DNA of 64,000 bases from Fagopyrum homotropicum (GCA_033239125.1 BSWB01000005.1:137946494-138010493); one strand, 5' to 3'; counted from the first letter of the stretch, positions 30,403-43,117 are shown. A program made the numbers and translations. Notes: generated by a model not told the origin, from the letters alone.

Positions 30403-33198
30403 CACTAGTACAGATATACATTTCCATTACGTGTGAAAAACGTCATGCAAACTGTTTAATGGCGTTTTCCAACGCCATTAAAAAAACGCCGTCTTTATAG
30501 ACGTCATGCTTTTGTGCACAATTTGAGGGCGTTTTGCTAACGTCGTCTTTAATGACGTTGGTTAACGCCGTATTGTATTGTAATGGCGTTTGACAAACAT
30601 CACAGCCCGCAATATTCATGACGTTTTCTAACTGACGACCCTTTGTTTACGACATGTTCTAAACGTCATGAATTGTTTTACCATAAAATGTTTAATATGT
30701 CATGGAATAGTATTTCATGGCATTGACGAGTCGCCTTAAGTTGTATCTCAATGTCGTTTAATAACCCTAATTTTTATTTCCCTGTTTTTATTTACAAATC
30801 CAAATAAACTACTTTCATGCACACAAAATAAATCCAACATTCCAATATCACAAAATCTGAGTGATAGAATTTATATTGCATAATAAAAGATGACAATTCT
30901 TACACAATTTTTGACCATTACAAAAGTTGTTCCATTAATCTCAAAATCAAAACATAGTGCACGCAAATATTTAATTTCATGATCTAGCTAGCTAGTTTGA
31001 TCATCAAGCGTGGTACTTCATTTATCACCCGTGACATTGTGAAAATGTAATCTTTAGAATATAAACAAATGCTAATTGGCCAACATTTCAATTCAATATC
31101 TAGCTAGTAAATGTGATGGTTACCTGTTGAGATATCGTCAAGGACAATATATTTGATTGACCAAGCAATTGTGTTACCAAGTGCATCTCCTATGTTTCCA
31201 AATTCAGACTCATATCGATATAATTCAGTTTCTTCAATCAATACCTCTTCAACAGCAACACTATAACAATCTAGTTCAATTCAGCATAACACTAAAAAAG
31301 ATATCAAGAATCATTTTGAAATTCAAGAACATACCTTAGAGGTGGCATTTTCTACAAATGTTTCGACCTGTCAAGAAGAATCATGCAAATAGAAATATCC
31401 ATGAAGAATCATGCAAATGGTGGGGACTTTAACCCACCTTTTGTAGAGCAACTTTATTAATGATTGGACCTTATAACACAAAAAGCCATTGCATTAGCAA
31501 AAATACAGTCCAGCTTAGCATGATATGTTGGTATATCATCTCAACGTTATAAGTTATCTCAAAACTCAAAAACTGATATTGTATGGTGAAATATGCAAGT
31601 CTAAAGTCAAACAAGGTTATGAGCTAGTCCCACATACGTCGAAACACTGGAAGGAAGGAGCCATGTTGAGCAGTTTAGTGAAACACCATCAGCAAATCCA
31701 TCACCAACTTTAAGCGCTCGGATGACATTTGAAAAGGCCCTAACAAATTTGACATAAATTCCTGCACTTACAAAAAGGTAAGTGATAAGTCATCGGGACA
31801 CATATTTGGATATCTGACAGTGACTTCCATGAAGGAGCTTTATAGTGCGAGGATAGACAAACCAAAGGTCTAGTGCAAAACAAAGGAAACTCAGGAAAAA
31901 GGGAATTTTGTCTAGTCATGAAGTGTATGAAGGAAAAATTGTTAAACATAACTTAAATGACAAAGATGCGGGCATTTGAGCTACAAACTGAATGCACAAT
32001 CTATTGTGTAAAATAAGCAGCAGTGAAACAAATTTTAATAAAGAATAATCTTGTCATGTAAAAGAGGAACACTCATACAGTGCATCTTAAATATACACAT
32101 ATATATACACAGTTCAATATCCAAGCACAAAGACCCCAAATCCCAAAATTAGGTCATAAGAGATCCGCAATCTCACCCAAATAACCAAACGGTAACAGGG
32201 ACAAAAGGTTGTCGAGCCCTTCCCAAGTCGGCTGCAGCGGGCGGCAAAACTGGTGGTAGTAGTGGTGGAAGAAGGCTACAGCAGGCGGCGAAAACCGACG
32301 GTGGCAGAGCAGCAGCGACGCGTCAACGGACTCCCGACGGCAATTGTCGAGCCCTTCCCGGCCGAGTCACTGTTGATGGCGCCAGGTGTGGAACAGCGGC
32401 GATGTTCCTGGTGATGCAGAGATCCTCGCTTGGTGGTCGACAACTCCTGGATTCCGGCGGTTGGTTGTAAGAGAAGACCCAAGAAGTGATGGTTTCGAGT
32501 GAGGGAAGGTTGTGTGAAGGTCTGCTCGGCAGTGGCGGCGGCAGCGGCGTGAGAGGAGTGCGAGAAAGAGAGAACACCGGTGAGAGAGGTGAAGGGTGAA
32601 GAGCGGCAGGAGCAACTCGGTGAGAGAGAAGGATTGGGGGAGAGAGAATTGTAGGTTAGGTTAGGAAATTAAATAGGTCAAAACGGACCCGGTTTTGATG
32701 TAAAACGTGACTTTACAAAATAAACGTCGATGATAGTTCTTTTTTTTTTCTTTTCAAAAACTTGACTTTTAAAGTTTGGCTTAAATTCTTTTGTAAACAA
32801 AGTCCGCCAAAAATTTAATGACTCAATATTTACAATAATTAGGTGGGAAAAAAACCCGCAATTTTATATAATGTTTCACAAACGTTGTACATTATATGGC
32901 ATTTATACCCTGACGTTTCTAAATGCAAAACAAATTGGGGGGGAAAAGTCCGCAAAATTTCATGGCGTTTAGTAAACGTCATAAATTTCAAGTCGTTTAG
33001 AAAATGCCATAAAAACATTTATGACGTTGAAAAAACGTCATATAATTTTATGGCGTTTCGCAAACGTCATCTACAATTTGGAAAAAACATATTAAATGAC
33101 AATACTTTGATAAAACGTCATTGTAAATAATTTTGATGACATTTATAGTAAAAACGTCATCTTTTAAGTGTCATTGTAATGTCACTTTTGTAGTAGTG
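30403..33198. mobile_element. Non-autonomous CACTA element nested in copia gag, 2.8 kb
   Basis: Starts CACTAGTACAG and ends in the reverse complement of CACTACTACAAAA, flanked by the 3-bp duplication TGT (30400-30402 and 33199-33201) inside the copia gag codons that read NDPLHL and SNSDNP. Both subterminal regions (about 30430-30740 and 32695-33185) are packed with AACGTCAT, ATGGCGTTT and TGACGTT motifs in both orientations, as in CACTA subterminal repeats. No transposase ORF is seen. The middle (30760-32180) is AT-rich, and a GC-rich block lies at 32195-32650. The right half exists again at 45652-46858. Confidence 0.9.
32195..32650 (-). other. GC-rich block inside CACTA 1, possible exon remnant
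   Basis: This block is clearly GC-richer than the surrounding sequence. On the minus strand it begins with a pyrimidine-rich CTCTCTCCCCC leader typical of a plant 5' UTR and has overlapping ORFs of 68-84 codons rich in Arg, Pro and Ser. It may be the first exon of the transposase transcript or a captured host exon. I recognise no protein family. Confidence 0.4.
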
Positions 33199-34083
33199 TG
33201 TCCAACTCGGACAATCCGGTGATGCAATTAGTTTCAGTTCTTTTTAATGGCTCCAATTTCACAACCCGGAAGCGAAGCATCCGAATGGCGCTCGGAGCAA
33301 AACAAAAATTAGGTTTTATAGAAGGAACATGTGTCAAACCTGCGATTGGTGATACAGACAAGCTCGCAAGGTGGATACGAGCTGATTACATGATCCGTTG
33401 CTGGATCTTACATTCCATGAAGTCATATATTGTTGAGTTGTTTACCTATGTTGAATCTTCTTTGGATCGAGCTCTAGAAGGACATTGCTGAACGCTTCGA
33501 GGTATCCAATGCTCCTCTCATTTATCAAATCCATAAGGATCTATCCATGCTTAAGCAAGACAACACTTCTGTTGCGGTTTATTATGCGAAATTTAAGAAG
33601 TTGTGGGATGAACTGAGCACAATTGATGCTATCCCTGTGTGTTCATGTTTTGGTATTTCTCACTGTAAGTGTGAGATTCTTAATAAGATTTTTGCTAGGG
33701 AGGCTCACACTCGCATCATGCAGTTTCTCATGGGCCTTAATGAACAATATGAGCATACACGAAGCCAGATCTTGTCCCTTGAGATATTACCTACAGAAAA
33801 TAGAATTTTTCATATGATTTTACAAGTTGAAAAACAAAAAGAACTCACATGTCATGCTTCTGTTGCACATGATGTTTTTGCTATTTCTCGATCTCCTCCA
33901 TATAGACAGGCAGGAGGAAGTCGCAGGGATTACAAGAAGGAAAAACTTGATCGCTTGTGCACCTACTGCAAGGAGAAAGGTCACTTGCGAGAGTCTTGTT
34001 TTAAATTAACTGGAGTACCTGATTGGTACAGATCATATTTCTTTTTGCAAAGAATTATTCTCTACAATGTCGCACCTAGATAA
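33199..34083 (+). pseudogene. gag: Copia 1 gag, broken
   Basis: Continues the gag that starts before the CACTA insert (30310-30402). It carries the copia N-terminal gag domain (MQLVSVLFNGSNF, MALGAKQKLGFIEG), a frameshift from a 4-base insertion near 33470, the UBN2-like helical part (VAVYYAKFKKLWDELS, MQFLMGLNEQYEHTRSQIL) and a CX2CX4HX4C knuckle CTYCKEKGHLRESC at 33958-33999. After GVPDWY an internal deletion removes the segment with the protease DSGA site, and the frame ends at 34083. Confidence 0.88.
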
Positions 34084-35841
34084 ACCTTTGTTGATTGGGC
34101 TTCCTGATGGTTCTGTGAAGGAAGCATCTCACAAAGGAGACATTATTCTATCTCTAGAGATTACTCTTCATGATGTTCTGTACCTCCCTGCCTTCAAGCA
34201 TAATCTCTTATCTATATCTCGCTTGATTCTTGATTTCCCATGAAGATAATCTTTACTCATCATTCGTGTGTGTTCCAGGACCTTACTAATGAATTTGTCA
34301 TTGCCTCTGGTTACAAGGACGGCCACCTATACAAGATAGGATCATCTGTTGCTCCCTCTATTCATGTAGTTTCTAATGCAATTAATAAGCCTTGTGCTAT
34401 GCCTTTGTTTCATGCTAGACTAGGACATATGTCTATGTCTAAAATTCATCATGTTGATGAGTATATCAATTCTAAAATTCAACTGTTGGATTGTCAAGGT
34501 TGTATAACAACTAAACAACACAGAATTCCCTTTGATATTAGTGCATCCAGATCATCAAAGATGTTTAGTTTGATTCACTGTGACATATGGGGCCCTTACC
34601 ATACTATTGCTTTGTGTGGTTCTCGCTACTTCTTGACAATTGTTGATGATTTTTCCAGATGCACATGGACCTTTCTTATGTCCACTAAGCAGCAAGTACT
34701 GAAGATTGTGAAGAATGAGTTCAATACCAATGTCCAAGTTCTTAGATCTAATAATGGATATGAGTTCATGCAAAAACAGCTTCAAGATATCTTTCTTTCA
34801 TCAGGTATCATACATCAAAGATCTACCCCTTATGTGCCTCAACAGAATGGCCGTGTTGAAAGAAAACAGAAGCATTTGTTAGAAACTGCTCGAGCTATAC
34901 GACTTCATGCTCACTTACCTATTCATTTCTGGGCTGAGTGTGTGCTCACTGCTACTTATCTTATTAACCTCATGCCCTCTTCGATCCTTGCCTGGAAATC
35001 TCCATTTGAGGTTCTTCACAATCACAAGCCATCTTACACACATTTACGTGTGATTGGTTGCTTGTGTTTCAGTTTAATCCCCAAACGAGACAAATTTGAA
35101 CCTGTCTCTACACCATGCATCTTATTGGGCTATCCCCCTGGCCAAAAATCATACAAGCTTTTCAACCTCACCACCAACAAAATCATAATCAGTCGTCATA
35201 TCATATTTCTCGAACATGTTTTCCCTTACACAACATCTTCACAAAATACTCCTAATTCCACCAGTTCACCGAACCTACCATTGGTCACTCCTGCTCTTGA
35301 CTTGGAGTATCCATTGGTTATTCAGCGTCCATCTATACCTGCTCCTAATTCTTTTTCTCCATCATTACCTACACCTACAAATCAGCCTTCACCTACTGCC
35401 TCACCATCTTCACCTAGTGATCCTTCATTTGCTCAGCCACTTCAAGTTCCTTTTCCCACTTCTTACAGTACATCTTCACCATCTTCATCACCCCCTTCCA
35501 ATATAATTATTCCATCTACTACTCTACCTACTACTTCTCCTCCATTAATTAATCCCACTACTCGTCCAGCTCGTGCTACCATTCGACCAGCCTATCTCAA
35601 TGATTATACTTGCAATTCCATATCATCTATTGATCATTTTGATCTTACTTCTCACTCTCCAGATTACATTCATGCTTTATGTAATGTCATCCAAACAGTT
35701 GAACCATCTACTTTTCATCAGGCTACCCAATCTCCCCTTTGGGTTGCTGCTATGAACAAAGAGATACAAGCTCTTGAACAGAATGACACTTGGGACATAA
35801 TGTCTCTTCCTCCAGGCAAGACTACAATTGGTTCAAATTGA
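34084..35841 (+). pseudogene. Copia 1 integrase region, broken
   Basis: Begins with protease remnant (GLPDGS, HDVLYLPAFKHNLLS), then GAG-pre-integrase (HARLGHMSMSKIHH to CQGC), then integrase core at about 34560-34880: Asp in HCDIWGPY, the second Asp position changed to Asn (RSNNGYEF where RSDNG is usual), and Glu in NGRVERKQ. A Ser/Pro/Thr-rich linker (35230-35570) and the start of RT follow, up to a TGA at 35839-35841 in the KTTIGSN motif, where a Trp codon is expected. Confidence 0.88.
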
Positions 35842-37244
35842 ATTTATAAGCTCAAGTATCGAGCTGATGACACCATTGAAAGATATAAAGTCAGGCTAGT
35901 AGCTAAGGGCTACAATCAGATAAAAGACAAGGACTACAAGCATACATTTAGTCCAGTAGCAAAATATGCCACAATTTGCACTATTTTGGCTCTAGCTGCT
36001 TCTCATTCATGACCTTTGCATCAGTTAGATATTAACAATGCTTTTCTGCATGGTTATTTGGATGAGGAAGTCTATCTTTTGCCTCCTCAAGGTTATACCC
36101 AAGCTCCTCCAGGCCATGTCTGTCGATTAAAACGATCCTTGTATGGCCTTAAACAGGCTAGTCGACAGTGGAACATTGAGTTCACTAAACTATTACTTCA
36201 GCTGAACTTCATTCAATCTCATCAAGACTACTCCCTTTTTGTCAAAAAGAGTTCTTCTGGCATTACCATCGTTCTCGCCTATGTTGATGATGTATTGATC
36301 ACAGGAGACACCTTCTGAAATTTCTAGCCTGAAGGCAGCCCTTGATCGAGCTTTCACCATTAAAGACTTAGGCCTTGCAAGATTTTTTTCTAGGCATACT
36401 GATAGCTCATAATGCGTCTGGTTTACTCCTCAACCAATGCAAATATATCCATGACATACTTCATGATACTCAAATGTTGAATTGCAAGCCAACCAACTTT
36501 CCAATGCAAAGAAATACTCATCTTTCAGCTGAATCTGGTGATTTATATCCAGAACGTGAGAAGTATAGGCGTCTGATAGGTCGCCTCTTATACCTTACTC
36601 TCACGAGACCAGATATTGCATATACAGTCCAGCAGTTAAGTTAGTTTCTCTCCTCCCCACGCCTACCACATTGGCATGCAGCTACATACTTGTTACGATA
36701 TCTGAAAGGGACCATTGACTTTGCTCTCACATACAAACCCCAGTCTACATTATCTCTCACAGCATATAGTGATGCTGACTGGGGATCATGTCCATTCTCA
36801 TGTCGATCAATCACAGGATATTTTCTATTCCTTGGAAGCACTTTGGTGTCATGGAAGACTAAGAAACAACGAACAGTTAGTAAATCATCTGCTGAAAGTG
36901 AGTATCGGGCAATGTCTATGACCACCAGTGAGATTATTTGGATTGATGGGTTACTTAATGATCTTCATGTGGTTCTTCCTCGTCTAGTCACACTCTATTG
37001 TGATAATAAGGTTGCTCAACATCTTGCAGCTAACCCAGTGTTTCATGAAAGAACAAAACACCTTCACATAGAATGCCATTTTGTAAGAGATGAAGTTCAA
37101 AAGGGCTTCATCATCATTGCTCATGTTCCATCTATACTACAGCTCGCTGACATCTTCACCAAGGCTTTGGGTGAACAACAACACCATTTTTTGTCTCGCA
37201 AGCTGGGACTTGTCACTCCTGTCCAGCTTGAAGGGGGGGGGGTG
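35842..37244 (+). pseudogene. Copia 1 reverse transcriptase and RNase H, broken
   Basis: RT with IYKLKYRADD, RLVAKGYNQ, a stop at 36010-36012 before LHQLDINNAFLHG, GLKQASRQWN, and catalytic YVDDVLITGD at about 36280-36310; then a frameshift. RNase H is nearly whole at 36690-37247: YSDADWGSCPFSCRSITGY, SSAESEYRAMSMTTSEIIW, YCDNKVAQHLAANPVFHERT and ADIFTKALG. It runs into the polypurine tract. Confidence 0.9.
37231..37242 (+). other. Polypurine tract of copia 1
   Basis: AA followed by ten G, directly before the 3' LTR. Confidence 0.9.
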
Positions 37245-37394
37245 TAGAGTATATGTGCAGAATATATGTAGTAAATACATAGAATAAAGAGGAAGTATAT
37301 GTAAATAAAGAGAAAGTGTAACAACCTAACTGAATGGTGTATTAATACGTTCACATGATAAGATGAATACAAATTTTCAGTTTCATAATTCACA
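37243..37394 (+). repeat. 3' LTR of copia 1
   Basis: 152 bp, the pair of 30037-30188. Confidence 0.93.
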
Positions 37395-37739
37395 ACAGCT
37401 AGTTTGAGGAGTAGCTCCATGAGATGTTTCCCCCCTAGGGATTGCCAACCCCAACCCACGTTGTTGTACCAGTAACTGCTCACAGTGTTCGACTCTTCCC
37501 CTTGAATAAGGGACTGATCTATATAGCTACATATAGAATTGGTGATTAGTCATATGTCTGTCCAGAAAAATATGGTGTTACCATCTCCCATAATCCATCT
37601 AGCACCCTTCTGAACAACCTGTTGGATCCCCACGTTAATACCATTCCAAATGTGCGAGCCACCTGTAGCCACATTTCTACCAGTCCTGACATATTTACTA
37701 CTTAAGACTTGGCCCCATAAATTGTATGTGTCTTTTATG
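37395..37739 (-). pseudogene. LINE fragment F in U2, upstream (5') part
   Basis: Minus-strand continuation of the fragment cut at 30036: connection region with SSYWYNNVGWGWQSLGGK (37483 downwards) and, further right, degenerate WIMGDGN and FWTD-type sequence. Nearly identical to 48787-49125. Confidence 0.8.
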
Positions 37740-39779
37740 AACTCGTCATTAAATTGTTTGTGTCATTATTTACTACGTAATAATGACATTAGATACTAAA
37801 GAGCAACATAGAAGGAGAAATATTATAGTAGGGATGGGAAGTCACGAGAGGGCTCAAGGGAATAGAAGAAGAAAAAGACATCATATCTCAAATTGTGCAT
37901 AACTAAAGTCATGTGCATGTCATGTGATCGAGTGAAAATATAATGAATTTAGATCGAATGAATAAGTGTGCTCGGGTAAAGAAGTGTGATACGTGAAAAA
38001 GTATCATAAAATAGTTAATAGTGAAACATGAATATAAATAGATTAAAGTATTAAGATTAGTAGAAATTATCAAGGAAAATGTAATATAAAAAAAAGTATA
38101 TTATGCTAATAGAACATAGACAGTGCAATACACAAGTCAAGCATTGCTTAATTTCATGGTGACCTTTGTAGGCTTGAAAAGATCTCAATCGGTAGTGTAG
38201 TATCCAGGGAATAATAGTTCCTAATCTTACATATCTCAATTTCACGTAAAATTGAAAGACAATGTTATTAGTAAAATTCTTGATTTTTCTAATTAATAAC
38301 ATGAAGATATCTCAGCCAGAACAATTAAAGAAAGTATAAACACCAAAAATTAATGTTACAAGTGACAATAATTTAATGTTATAAAAGTTTGATTCACATG
38401 ACTTTAGTGTTAAGCTATTAGGGTTTCAAGGTGAGGTAAAAATTTGGTTATTTTGTAATTATTTATTAGTATCGAGTATAAGGTCACTACTCTATAATTT
38501 AATATGAAATCAGTGGGATGTTTTATATAAGTAATACAAAATTTATTTTTCAAGCTTGTATAGTCTTATTATCCCTTCAGTTATACTTTTGTATAACCAT
38601 GAGAGACATTACAAATTTCATAAATAAGTATTAGTCTATCCTTACCAACATCTTTAATAATGGTACTGGAGTAGAAAAAAATAACATTGACTCCACTAAG
38701 TTGTAGCAACAGTGCAACACTAATAAACATTATCTATATGCAAAATTGGATATTTGAATGTTGTTACAATTTTCTTGAGTGATAACATAAAGGGAAAGAA
38801 GAAGTGCTTCTAATATATAGGAATTACCATACATGATGGGATTCAATATCTTCTCATTTTCAATTGAGCTTTGCAAACCTAACTGTCTCAATTCTTCTCA
38901 TTATTAATTCTAACATACATCTACATTGTGCATATTATGACCAACATTCACTAAGTTACTTGCTTGCAAAGATGACTACTAAATTAGGATACAATAGTTC
39001 CACTAGAATGTCATAATTTAGGTCAAAGAGAGACATTCCTATCATAAAACCTACATGGCCAATTACCCTTTATATGTCAACATCGAATCCACGAAAACTT
39101 GCAAAGAAAACTCAACTCTTCGTCATACCAAATTTTTCCTTAAGATAAAAACATGCAAAAATGATTACATACGGACTCCATAGTGAAGCAACAAACACAC
39201 CGATCATTGAGGATAAATCGGGATAAAGAAAGAGAAGTCCTTGTGTTATTATGTGCGGAATTGCACATCAACATTCATACCAAAATTGGAATTTCTATAT
39301 TGTACAAAAGAAGAAAAAAATCAAGCATATCATAGAATATAATCTACTGTTTTTATGACAAGCCATGAAATAAAACATTTAAGTTGTGGCTTATCCAAAA
39401 CTACAAGTACTCGATCTCCATCAACAATATACACAGGCAGCTAAACACAATCATAAGAACTCTCTATCAAGATGTTATTCACGCGAGAATGGTACAAAAA
39501 TATGGAAATCTAAAATGAAAAATACCCTATAAGATAATACTTAACAAGCCTTCCTATGTACAAGACGGATGTATTTTGAGAATGTCATGCAAATTACAAG
39601 CATAGTTGAATCTTAAGATCAAGGTCAAGAAATTAAGAGAATGACATGCAAATTACAAGCTTAGTTGAAAAATCCCACATAAGAACTGAAGGGTGAGATG
39701 GAGAATTTGAAGATTTAGAGAAGTTGAGGGAAGAAGATGACAGCGAGCATACAGATATAGAGTTATTGTAAGCAAATAA
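37740..39779. repeat. Array unit U2, right flank
   Basis: 2.0 kb of AT-rich array sequence without a gene; the 81-codon ORF at 38302-38057 is hydrophobic but low-complexity and recurs only because the repeat recurs. Almost base-for-base equal to 49126-51166 at an offset of 11387. Confidence 0.8.
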
Positions 39780-40391
39780 TCTTAAGAAGATTGTGTATAT
39801 ATTATATACTATATGATTCAGATAATTTTCTCATTAGAGGATATAAACAAATAGTTTTCGGTCCTAATCCCATCAAATGAATATTTTTCAGCCTTGATCC
39901 CGAACAAAAAGTGATATCGATCAATTCATTAATTTCAATGTTTTCATTGGAACAGTACCAATTCATCTGTATTAGAATCATTCGATGACATCAAATCTTT
40001 TTTTTTCATATTTAATTAACCTTTCTGTGTGGTCAGACTTGGTCTGCAGATATTTATCGTATTCAGAGAAAACGCGGAGTCTCGTCAGTTTCGTAATTAA
40101 TCTACTCCTGATGGTCGTCGTGGTCCTATACAGCTAGATCGGCAGTATAACAATGAACAGTCAGCAACATTACACAATTTGAACAGAGATGATGCTCAAT
40201 ACATCAGCTTAACTTGTCAAGATAAACCATAACATTCTGCAACAGAGAAGAAATCAGAGAGTAATTGAAGTGCAGCAATAGTCAGGTGAGAACAAATAAA
40301 ACAGAGCCTCAAATTCGGAAACATCAGCTTCAAAACCAAATACAAACTATGCATAAGCAAGAGCTGGTGGTGCAACCAAGTACCCAACTAA

Positions 40392-40648
40392 ATCATCGTT
40401 TGAACAACGTAGTTGCTGCTTAATTTGCTAAATCGTCAAAAAGACGATTTGCGATCGGCACTCGGCAGCAACTAGATTGTTCAAAACGATGATGAAGTCG
40501 AGAAATATACTTCAAGTTAAGCAAGAGCCGGTGGTGCAACCAAGTACCCAACTAAATCATCGTTTGAACAATGTAGTTGCTGCTTAATTTGCTAGATCGT
40601 GAGAGACGATTTGTGATGAGCAGCAACTAGATTGTTCAAAACGATGAT
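40392..40648 (-). ncRNA. Pair of MIRNA-like foldbacks, U3
   Basis: Hairpins 40392-40493 and 40556-40648. The same arms pair; hairpin two has lost two loop bases relative to U4 (GAGAGACG against GAGAGAGACG). Confidence 0.42.
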
Positions 40649-40758
40649 GAAGTCGGGAGATATATTTCAAGGATTGGGAGAATTTCAGACAGGATGATTG
40701 AGATATTTGGAACATCGGCTGCCATGTAGGGTTGTGATGTAGGAAAGTGCCCATCCTT

Positions 40759-40844
40759 GATATTTATAGGAAGATCTGCGGCAATATAGGGTTCCATCTA
40801 GGGTTCCAGAGAATGTAGTGGGCCTGTGGATAAAATATGGCCCA
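40759..40844 (-). promoter_or_regulatory. Minus-strand promoter motifs, U3
   Basis: TATA box with core 113 bp from the foldback, site II motifs at 40819-40824 and 40839-40844 both kept, and TAGGGTTCC twice in place of the exact telo box. Confidence 0.45.
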
Positions 40845-41712
40845 GTTTTCAAAATGAAAGGGAGAACTGATGAGGACGATGACTAGGATTTTCATTTTGA
40901 GTTAATCGCACAAAAGTACTACTTATAAACTGCTTTGTAAAATTTATCCATTAAAATTACACTTTGATCAAACCAATCGCTATTTTGAAATTTGTATAGG
41001 TAATTTGTTTTTTTTTTTTTCTTTTTACCGGGAGGCAATGCACGGTTTGTGAAGATGGAAGGAAGATGAGTTGTAAACGATTGATCCGAAAATTTTCAAC
41101 CGTAAAAAAGTACATAATTTATTCCAAAAACTGATCCAACAATAACAAATAAATTATTTCAAATTACAACATGCTAAATGTAGAAAGTAAAATACAAAAC
41201 ATTCTCACAGTTACCGAATTTTAATTACATCTTATCGTAATGAGTAACGACAATTCTTATTTGACCGGAAACTTTAACTGCTTTCAAACTCTTTCCTAAA
41301 ATGGACATAACTACATAAGGTAAAACAACAAAATAATATATGGCAGTAACTTTTTTGTTCACAAAAGGAAAAAAAAAAAAAAGGATACTTATAGACTACT
41401 AACAACTGAAGTAAAAAAGACCTCGTAGTGGAAAAGCATAAGAAGTATATCAAAACTTCCACCTACAAGTTTGTCATCCTTGTTGTAATTTCAATATATT
41501 ATTGTATTGTTTTAAACTGCCAAAAAACAATTGATTTGATAACTCTTTTTTCATCTCGTTTTTTTAATTGCTACTGCTTATCCAACGGATATTTCTTGTT
41601 ATAAAGCGGCAACTACAGAATAGGAAGTTGCACCAATTGGACGAGTTTATCGCTTAAGAGGAAAAAATCCAATAAGAATATAGGCGGGAAAGTTAGAACA
41701 TAATGACATTAA

Positions 41713-42850
41713 AAAAAAATTTGGAAAGGAGAGACGGTTGTCTTCGGCGCATCTAGACGCGCTTTTATTAACTGAAAATAAAATTAAGTAGTAATCAAAC
41801 GGAAAATGCCCGACTCCATACATCATCAAGTAAAATATCAACTATACCCTCCGTCGGGTCATACAATACATTCAATCCAATAGAAAATTTCATAGAAATA
41901 CTAGTTAAAAAGTCCGCTACATTATTTACCTCGCGGTAGGCGTGTCGAAATTGAATATCCCAATCTCTTTTTAGACAGTCTTGACACTTACGTGTGGCAA
42001 GAGAGTGGTGAGAAGTTAGAGATTTCTTGAGGAGTTGGGTGGCCAAATGAGAATCCGTTTCAATGCTCACAAATTGGTACCCAAGATCCCAAGCAAATCT
42101 AACTCCATGTGCCAAGTCCCAAAGCTCAGCCAAGGGGACGGAACATATCCCTAGATTAACCCCAAAGCCTCTCAACTACTTTCCTAAGCTATTTCTAAAC
42201 CCACACCCCCCATACGACATTGATGACTCTCCTAGTTTTCTCTCCACGTTCCTTATTCCTTCTGCTCCAGACTTGAACGTATATTCCTTATCTCTAATTT
42301 GTATGTGGTTGCTTCGATTTCCCTCGTTATGTAGGTTATTGAAAGCAGCGTCGTTTCTCCACTTCCAAGTTTCTCATTGACCCACTACAAAGATTTCACT
42401 CCACATACGCACACAAGTTATTAAAATGAATATTAGAGACGATGTTAGCTCGTATCCAAGTCGCGAAATGCGTGGTAAAAAAGTCTCATATGAACCAACT
42501 TGCATGTAGGTTACGCCATAATTGCTTTGTGCGAGGGCTGTCTCTAAAAAGATGTATGAGAAACTCTAGGCCTACTTTGCAACACGAACAGTTGTCCACA
42601 GGGCAGATGTGTCGGTATTTCCTCTCTTCATTGCAAAAGAATCCTCCACTGATCAACTTCTAGATAAAATATTTAACTCTTTCTTATATGTGAAGCTTCC
42701 AAATGGTCCTAAACACGTCACCCTCGCTCAGCTGCATAGAATTCGAATTAGTGATGAATCTGTAGGTTGTCAACAAGGAGTAATTCCCATCTTGAGAGGC
42801 GCTCCAACTCAGTTCATCTTTGACAGTGTCGTCATGTTCCTGGAGCTGAT
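41713..42850 (-). pseudogene. LINE fragment F in U3, RNase H part
   Basis: Minus-strand RNase H (42175-41795: ICSVPLAELWDLAHGVRF, SIETDSHLATQLL, FRHAYREVNNVADFL) with an internal deletion relative to U2 near 42195, then decayed zf-RVT. Cut at 42851 by the second copia element. Confidence 0.82.
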
Positions 42851-43005
42851 TGTAGAGTATATTGCAAATATATCATGTATAAGAGTTTATTATGTAAATA
42901 AAGCAATATGCTAACAACCCTTAACAGATATTTGTAACCGTGTATAAATACCTGGATTCAAGAGTAATAGATATGAGTTTGAGTTTTATCTTTCATTGGT
43001 TTACA
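42851..43005 (+). repeat. 5' LTR of copia 2
   Basis: 155 bp from TGTAGAGTAT to GGTTTACA; only the first part matches copia 1. Confidence 0.85.
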
Positions 43006-43017
43006 TGGTATTAGAGC
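43006..43017 (+). other. Primer binding site, initiator tRNA-Met (copia 2)
   Basis: TGGTATTAGAGC, one base off the standard site. Confidence 0.85.
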
Positions 43018-43117
43018 GCAGCTCTCTTTTTCTTCTATTCCTACCACAAATTACCACATACAATCTCCATTGATTGATTAATTACATACATTTTTCCTCG
43101 TTTTTCTGGTTCAATCT

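Larger units (their letters stand above)
30037..37394 (+). mobile_element. Ty1/copia retrotransposon 1, 7.4 kb with nested CACTA
   Basis: LTRs of only 152 bp (30037-30188 and 37243-37394), iMet primer site, gag, partial protease, integrase, RT and RNase H in copia order, and a run of 10 G as polypurine tract. Without the 2.8-kb CACTA insert it would be about 4.6 kb. Flanking 5-mers GCAGT and ACAGC are only a partial target duplication. LTRs differ at about 4 sites in 152. The coding region has several stops and frameshifts. Confidence 0.93.
39780..41712. repeat. Array unit U3, block P
   Basis: Foldback pair at 40392-40648 and promoter motifs at 40759-40844. Up to about 41160 it equals U4 at an offset of 11387; beyond that U4 follows U2 instead, so a recombination boundary lies there. 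40850-41712 holds no gene. Confidence 0.8.

Noticed and set aside
32276..32615. Three overlapping Arg/Pro-rich ORFs as a host gene
   Set aside because: Overlapping frames, no domain, inside a CACTA element and duplicated with it.
38057..38302. 81-codon minus-strand ORF found twice (also 49444-49689) as a small conserved gene
   Set aside because: Identity comes from the recent duplication of the whole segment, not from selection; the homologous U1 and U5 stretches do not keep the frame.
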